A DNA stretch of 38,656 nucleotides, from positions 1 to 38,656 of IMG/VR virus record IMGVR_UViG_3300043410_001258; one strand, 5' to 3'. Positions 36,601 to 38,656 of this stretch are shown here, piece by piece. The translations under genes were made by a program, and so were the position numbers. Source of the stretch: a virus. Numbering within the stretch: position 1 is the first letter of the stretch; the number at the start of each line of letters is the position of its first letter. The notes under the pieces were generated by a model that was not told the DNA's origin, ran no database searches, and saw only the letters and a program-made list of their open reading frames with translations.

Positions 36601-38656
36601 TCCTGATCTATCAAACAATCCCTGACCAGTCAACAAACTAGTTTGACCTGCAGTAATAGCAGATATATTAGTACCTGCTGATTGTGTTGCTTCCAATGGT
36701 GATGTAGGTACGGTAAAGTTACCGGTGTATACTGCAACACCTTTAACTATTCTAATATTACTCATCAATCCGTTGAAGTTGTATCCTGCACTGTTCGGTA
36801 CGTTACCATCACTACCAATAATAGGTCTACTAGCTCCTACAATGTAAGATACTGAATCAGTTATAGTAGTACCAACTTGTACACCGTTTAAGAACAATCT
36901 AGTACTAGAGCCCTGTCTAGACACTGCAATATGATTCCACTGGTTTAATGGAACAATTGCGATTCCGTCAGAAACAACTGCACCACTACTATAACCTATG
37001 AAACCAGTTGATGAAATGTTGATAAGTTGATAAGTTGCAGTTGAACCAGTGCCTGCGGGTCTAGTATCATATAGAGTAGTAGATGTTGCAGCATACCCTT
37101 TCAAGAACACCCACATTTCAATAGTCCAATCAACTGCACCAAACGCCAATGTAGTGTTAGGTGCTACTGTATAATATTCGTTAGATCCGTTAAATGACAG
37201 TGATGGATACGCATTACCTATTTGAATTGGGCTACTACGAGCTACTGTACTGAAATCACCAAGTTGACCTGCATTATTCAAACCCCATGCAAACAATAAT
37301 CCATCATTACGTTTTGCCAATACGTGGTTTACACCTGCACTAACTTGTGACCAACTGTTAGTATCAAGTACAACAGGACTACTTCTATCTGTAGTAGTAC
37401 TATCTCCTAATTGACCAAAGTTATTTCTTCCCCAAGAAAATAATGCACCGTCACTACGTATAGCAAACATGAATGGTGCGGGGTCTTGACTTGCAGATAT
37501 TTGCGCCCAGCTTAATGCGCCGGCTTGACCATAGTCATTCTTACCCCAACCTAATAACTTACCATCTGTTGTAACTGCAAGAACGTGAGCATCGCCCGAA
37601 GCAACATCACTGAACGTACCTAAACCAATCTGTACCGGCGAGCTTCTGTTAGTGACGTTTGTTTGTCCCAATTGACCTGCAGCATTATTACCCCATCCCC
37701 ATAATGTACCATCACTTCTGATACCATAAGTCTGTGTTAAGTCTCCTACAATCTTAGTCCAATTGATAACACTTACTATACCTGCGCCAATTTGACCTCT
37801 ATCGTTGAGACCCCATCCATATAAGCCACCATCACTCTTTATAGCCAATGAATGATATGCACCGGCTGCTACTTGACTCCAGCTACCGGTAGTTACTTGT
37901 GTTGGACTACTTACGTTTGCAAATTGTAATACTGGAGTAGGTATATATTTTGCGATTGTAGTGCCATCACCATGCACACCGCTTGTGTTATTGTTTCCCC
38001 ATACGTATATGTTATTGTTTTGGTCAGCAAAGCCTGAAATATCAACCACTTGAGAAGGTTGTACTATGCTTAGATTACCTGCACTATATCCCGTTAGTTG
38101 TACAGGTGTGCTTCTACCGAACGTTGTGCCATCACCTATATTACTACCTGCAACCCACAATGTATTGTCAATTCGTTTAGCAAGCATTGTAGTTCCAAAT
38201 GCAGATACTTGACTCCAACTACTTGTACCGATTTGTACAGGGCTGCTTTGAAGGTTGTTAGTATTGCCGTGAGCTAGTCTACCGCTCGTGTTATCACCCC
38301 ACGACCATAGTGTACTATCAGTTTTAATACCATAGATAGAATTATAGACAGAAGCGATATTATTCCAGCTACCACCGACTTGAACAGGACTACTTCTGCT
38401 TGATGTTGTACTGTCTCCTAACTGACCACTAGTATTATTTCCCATAGCAAATAATCGGTTGTCAGTGGTTAAGAAATGAGTTGTGTATAATTGCAAGTAA
38501 ACCGATGCTATACCAGTAGTACCTAACTGGACTGGGCTACTTCTGTAGCTAGTTGAGTTATCACCAAGTGCACCGTTTATGTTGTTACCCCACATAAACA
38601 ATCTATTGTCACTTGTAATAACAGCAGTATGTGATCCACCCGCAGCAACACTGAGT
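27694..38656 (-). CDS. Giant RCC1-repeat protein, proximal part, open at right edge, one LamG domain
   Basis: The frame is open through the last base (first full codon 38655-38653). The TTG at 38601 is an internal leucine, since the residues before it (AAGGSHTAVITSDNRLF) complete an ordinary RCC1 head. The visible 3,653 codons encode about 68 units and one LamG domain (36520-37203). Heads and tails follow the same consensus as in the distal frame. The frame ends inside unit b68 at GQLGDGT, where other units run on to RSSPVQ, so the stop is not a natural domain end. Tailless heads (b6, b8, b14, b18, b32, b45, b49, b57) and extra tails (b5, b25, b28, b29, b39, b41, b56, b64, two on b66) give the nested-seven pattern. 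Probably the N-terminal part of one polypeptide with the distal frame, on the order of 0.9 MDa or more. Confidence 0.93.
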   Translation of the reverse strand, partial: LSVAAGGSHTAVITSDNRLFMWGNNINGALGDNSTSYRSSPVQLGTTGIASVYLQLYTTHFLTTDNRLFAMGNNTSGQLGDSTTSSRSSPVQVGGSWNNIASVYNSIYGIKTDSTLWSWGDNTSGRLAHGNTNNLQSSPVQIGTSSWSQVSAFGTTMLAKRIDNTLWVAGSNIGDGTTFGRSTPVQLTGYSAGNLSIVQPSQVVDISGFADQNNNIYVWGNNNTSGVHGDGTTIAKYIPTPVLQFANVSSPTQVTTGSWSQVAAGAYHSLAIKSDGGLYGWGLNDRGQIGAGIVSVINWTKIVGDLTQTYGIRSDGTLWGWGNNAAGQLGQTNVTNRSSPVQIGLGTFSDVASGDAHVLAVTTDGKLLGWGKNDYGQAGALSWAQISASQDPAPFMFAIRSDGALFSWGRNNFGQLGDSTTTDRSSPVVLDTNSWSQVSAGVNHVLAKRNDGLLFAWGLNNAGQLGDFSTVARSSPIQIGNAYPSLSFNGSNEYYTVAPNTTLAFGAVDWTIEMWVFLKGYAATSTTLYDTRPAGTGSTATYQLINISSTGFIGYSSGAVVSDGIAIVPLNQWNHIAVSRQGSSTRLFLNGVQVGTTITDSVSYIVGASRPIIGSDGNVPNSAGYNFNGLMSNIRIVKGVAVYTGNFTVPTSPLEATQSAGTNISAITAGQTSLLTGQGLFDRSGNNLTISPFGTATAAPVTPFASVDKLVGRNVLQLSAGDSTSMAIGSDNTLWVWGLNASGQLGQNNTVNRSSPVQVTGSWSSVTAYSSHAAAITTDNRLFTWGLNTSGQLGVNDVVTRSSPVQVDGSWINVDVGFNHTIAITTDNTLFTWGNNQLYQLGDTTTINRSSPTQIAGSWSIVKAGASTSAAIDTTNKLYTWGNNASGQLGVAPMSWTMALNQAMVRSNGVVYIWGQNAYGEVGDGTTIQRSSPIQLGSTSWTVISKTGYVVMGIKPDYTLWAWGINNLGSLGDGTTISRSSPVQIGIDKSWMNIFVGQNRSYAKDSTGIIWAAGSNDAGQLGDGTTIDRSSPVQINATSGSWSVISAGVSHTLALDSLGQLYGWGRNVEGQINNSPLTFAQIGNGVALRADNQLWVWGNNGGGALGDGATANRSSPVQIAGLWKSAQLRGAAATYPAGNGIRTDGTLWGWGTNTYGGIGDNSTISRSSPVQIGTDTNWLRVFGIDDANFAIKTDYTLWAWGNNNAGQLAQSDTVNRSSPVQIAGSWSLISANGGTAFGIQTDGTLWAWGVNAYGELGQNDRVYRSSPVQVGTRSWTSVSVTYNLVAAIRNDGGLFTWGHPTNGSMGDTTTIDRSSPVQLGTSSWTQVATTHGGVAAIRLDGGVFTWGSVTGVPSTLRSSPVQLGTSSWTQVTSGYFTIHGVTSDNRFFTWSTQGYPQGDNTTVAKSSPVLTVATQTNLSAVLVPAYSIPTQIGNRSWSLIAAGWQHSIGVTTDNTLWGWGLNTYGQVGDTSTANRSSPVQVSIASGYSWAQISANQSATAALTTTGALWTWGINNAGQLGLNIANTVNRSSPVQVGTSSWISISTSTNNMYAVDLAYRLFTWGNGAFGALGDNQTVSRSSPALVGTNLETLIVSPVQVGNSSWSMLAATGYMMAGVTSPPAILYAWGVNTYGQLGMADAVTRSSPVQVIAGPVIPNRSSPVQIASGSWSQVTAGNSFSGAIRSDGMLFMWGINSSGQIGDGTTLNRSYPVQISTSSWVEVGSGTSHAIATMANNSVWTWGNNQYGQLGQNDNANRSNPIQVTSSSFSQISSGANHVVGLIGNAIYGWGDNSFGQLGRSLSPVIWDTVIMGQTSYGLKNGNLYAWGYAAVAATYAGYGDGTTVNKSSPVQIGTSADKYTLLASNLGAAHIVAVKPDNTIWAWGINSNGQLGDGTVVTRSSPVQILAKAPGVSKLVLGAAYTLMLTTGGTLFGWGLNTNGQLGQNDTVARSSPVQIATNVIDIAACNLAAAYIRNDNTLWTWGGNSDGGLAVNDLVFRSSPVQVAGNWKRVVGAATNFAFLRNDNTLWTAGVNASGQLGDNTTINRSTPTQIATGGMWQDVVASHNGPAFMAKAQDNSIWVWGTNTVNGILGVGDTLNRSAPTQIFSKDVNASFFPQSSIYFSLKINNLLYAWGLNNVGQLGMGNIVARSAPMQVGIATDTQQKSITLLDNNNYTKVSAGAQHTVALRSNGTAWVFGQNTFGQLGQVTDTISRSSPTQINAGQSYSTVFGLGSQTRLASDSATFVAGNNAAGRGELGTGDTVARSSPVQLSAGTSVGAGDNTYVLPLRVGLSSWSQVSGGYSHTIAIRTDSTLWAWGYNVGGPLGQGTTVSRSSPVQIGTSSWASVSAGNSFNTAIRIDNTLWTWGLNTSGQLGDNTTSSRSSPVQLAGLWIDSEAGNTFAGAIAINNTVWTWGANGSGVLGNTSLIARSSPVQVGTDTFKVLSLTENSVSAIDSYSNLETWGDNLYGQLGNNGSYYSWSILSGAGNYFTAIRSDGTLWTWGENTYGQLGNNTTNSRSSPTQIGTSSWTNVRAGNSHVVAIRADGTNWTWGFNTSGQVGDGTSINRSSPVQISTSFTDIAAGDTHTLAITSDGTLYAWGNNSSLQLGIYDAFSRSSPTQVPTSVKFKSLSAGTSHSLAIATDDTLYGWGSNLYGQVGKSTATFTVSGTATTMNAPGFITSQGKLYAWGINNNGQLGDNTTINKLSPVQIGALTTWSKIIPTFSNNNTFGFFKTDNTLWVSGNNSNGQLGQTDTITRSSPVQLSAGAGRSWTSFVFGTSFGIGIKDDGSLWTVGDNVAGQLGDGTLVNRSSPVQIGTSSWSQVSAGNGVAGALMADGTLWTWGSGNLGGLAGGTTVYRSSPAQIGTGYASVYITDQGGHAITTLGQLVVWGWNASGNLGDSTTVNKSGLTTIAGSWTQVASNGFYSRAGIRSDGTLWTWGENSNGQLGTGDTVSRSSPVQISGGGSWTLVTNIASGSYAARKIDGSIWSWGGNPGDNTNNRSSPVQIYASAMTPQVFNEPTQVSTSTWNVISAGALFSTAIRSDNKLFSWGNNNLGQLGVSYSYNQIAATSIYGTTILTQNNQIWQTGYNLNGGLGDNTILSRSSPVQVGVFGGIAGTNRYTQVASGYYGTIAIKDDSTLWSWGYNTDGSVGDGTTIARSSPVQISTGSWQFISTTTDTGATSRTSYAIRDNGTLWLWGSNSSGQLGDGTSNNRSSPVQLGLDTWRFVTGSLLTTAAIRTDYTLWMWGNNTSGKLGDSTTVAKNSPIQVAGSWSQVSIGGYASHVVALDMSGRLFTWGFGAAGQLGSGTAASRSSPLQVGTLSYISVAAGTSMTAAIDFSNRLYVWGAGTAGNLGDGTTVGKSSPIQIAADKQWLSVVIGGDRVTAITTDKQIWMWGSNVYGAFGDNTTTYRSSPVQISAFTPNYPLSSPTQVGTSNWSDITAGSDFTAAIRTNGSLYAWGNNASGPLMAGTTNSRSSPVQVGGNLSYVHVSSGYSTLLVVNTNDPLQGNKLIASGAGTAGQLGDNTIVSKNLPTAVLFSIADNKSNPTQITSDDYTGYYQSSPVQVGSESWNLVSAGENHSLGIKSSGLLFAWGYNQNGQVGDSTTINKSSPVQISTATTWVEAEAGYNHNAVEKSDGSAYTFGNNNDGQLGDGT
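36520..37203 (-). other. LamG/concanavalin-like domain of the proximal giant frame
   Basis: This domain lies between units b10 and b11 inside the block carried by b8*. It starts LSFNGSNEYYTVAP, with core strands DWTIEMWVFL, WNHIAVSRQG and TRLFLNGVQVG. It ends with SNIRIVKGVAVYTGNFTVPT, then QSAGTNISAITAGQTSLL and a phage-typical segment FDRSGNNLTISPFGT. This is the same type as the two LamG domains in the distal frame. Confidence 0.9.

Larger units (their letters stand above)
12326..38656 (-). repeat. RCC1 head-tail unit array, about 158 units in nested sevens
   Basis: Units are numbered b1-b68 from the right edge to 27694 and a1-a90 from 27697 to 12326. A star marks a head without a tail. 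The parse is: b6*[b7,b8*,b30,b31,b32*,b40,b41]; b8*[b9,b10,LamG,b11-b13,b14*,b29]; b14*[b15-b17,b18*,b26-b28]; b18*[b19-b25]; b32*[b33-b39]; b45*[b46-b48,b49*,b57*,b65,b66]; b49*[b50-b56]; b57*[b58-b64]; a2*[a3-a9]; a11*[a12-a16,a17*,a81]; a17*[a18,a19,a20*,a56*,a64*,a79,a80]; a20*[a21-a23,a24*,a46*,a54,LamG,a55]; a24*[a25,a26*,a41-a45]; a26*[a27-a30,a31*,a39,a40]; a31*[a32-a36,LamG,a37,a38]; a46*[a47-a53]; a56*[a57-a63]; a64*[a65-a78, unresolved]; a82*[a83-a89]. Each resolved bracket holds seven units and closes with an extra tail. Confidence 0.85.

Noticed and set aside
13823-37983. Many 60-160 codon + strand frames opposite the giant genes
   Set aside because: They mirror the repeat (recurring CTGLLL-type translations of the antisense tail), lack ribosome binding sites and are shadows.
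38599-38601. TTG start for the proximal giant frame
   Set aside because: The upstream residues form a normal RCC1 head (AAGGSHTAVITSD), so the frame continues past the window.
12326-38656. CRISPR or DNA satellite array
   Set aside because: Repeats are in-frame, conserved in protein but not in DNA, and have no constant spacer length.
12326-38656. Assembly artefact that strings unrelated repeat reads together
   Set aside because: Units are diverged enough to place reads, and the seven-count grammar holds across the whole region, which random joining would not give. A single-base error at 27694-27697 remains possible.
12326-38656. Diversity-generating retroelement target
   Set aside because: No reverse transcriptase or template repeat is visible in the window and unit variation is not concentrated at adenines.
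12326-38656. Eukaryotic origin because of RCC1 repeats
   Set aside because: RCC1-like repeats are common in bacteria and phages, and every neighbour is a phage or bacterial-type gene with prokaryotic spacing and ribosome binding sites.

Overview
This AT-rich window is a piece of a tailed-phage genome. The evidence is a PAAR spike-tip gene, a large unrecognised virion-type gene, a SleB-type lysin, a phage-style class Ia ribonucleotide reductase set with its glutaredoxin, and LamG domains carrying a GVAVYTGNFTVPT motif that I associate with structural proteins of aquatic phages. The host cannot be named from the sequence. I saw no tRNA, CRISPR array, integrase or insertion sequence. Only the first gene, a truncated 2OG-Fe(II) dioxygenase, lies on the + strand. 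It converges stop-on-stop with a long minus-strand array that fills the rest.

The minus-strand order (transcribed right to left) is: a giant RCC1-repeat reading frame open at the right edge (38656-27694); a second giant RCC1 frame (27697-12326); a GT9-like glycosyltransferase/methyltransferase fusion; a methyltransferase; a GT25 glycosyltransferase; an unknown gene; nrdA; nrdB; glutaredoxin; a small LSm-like protein; the PAAR protein; a 682-residue unknown structural protein; the SleB hydrolase; an unknown 184-residue protein; and an FkbM methyltransferase. Genes are mostly linked by 4-base ATGA overlaps or gaps of a few bases, so the block probably behaves as one or a few operons. The longest gaps are about 60 bases.

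The remarkable part is 12326-38656, 68% of the window. It encodes about 158 RCC1-type units of about 50 residues. Each unit has a head (SWxxVSAGxxHxxAIxxDGxLWxWGxNxxGQLG) and a tail (RSSPVQIGTS). About twenty heads lack their tail, and about as many tails are orphans. Treating a tailless head as an opening bracket and an orphan tail as its closing bracket, the sequence parses as a recursive tree. Every resolved bracket pair (18 of 19) encloses exactly seven units, the blade number of an RCC1 beta-propeller. This suggests propellers inserted in blade loops of other propellers, up to seven levels deep. The parse runs through the junction of the two giant frames (ATGA overlap, 27694-27697), which splits one unit. 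The two frames therefore look like one gene of more than 8,770 codons, broken by a -1 shift that is programmed, mutational or an assembly error.

The likely roles are as follows. The giant protein may be a virion appendage or adhesin, with LamG domains as possible carbohydrate binders. The sugar and methyl transferases directly downstream may decorate it or host glycans. The nrd genes supply dNTPs, and the PAAR, 682-residue and SleB genes serve virion tip and lysis functions. All of these roles are inference from family and context.
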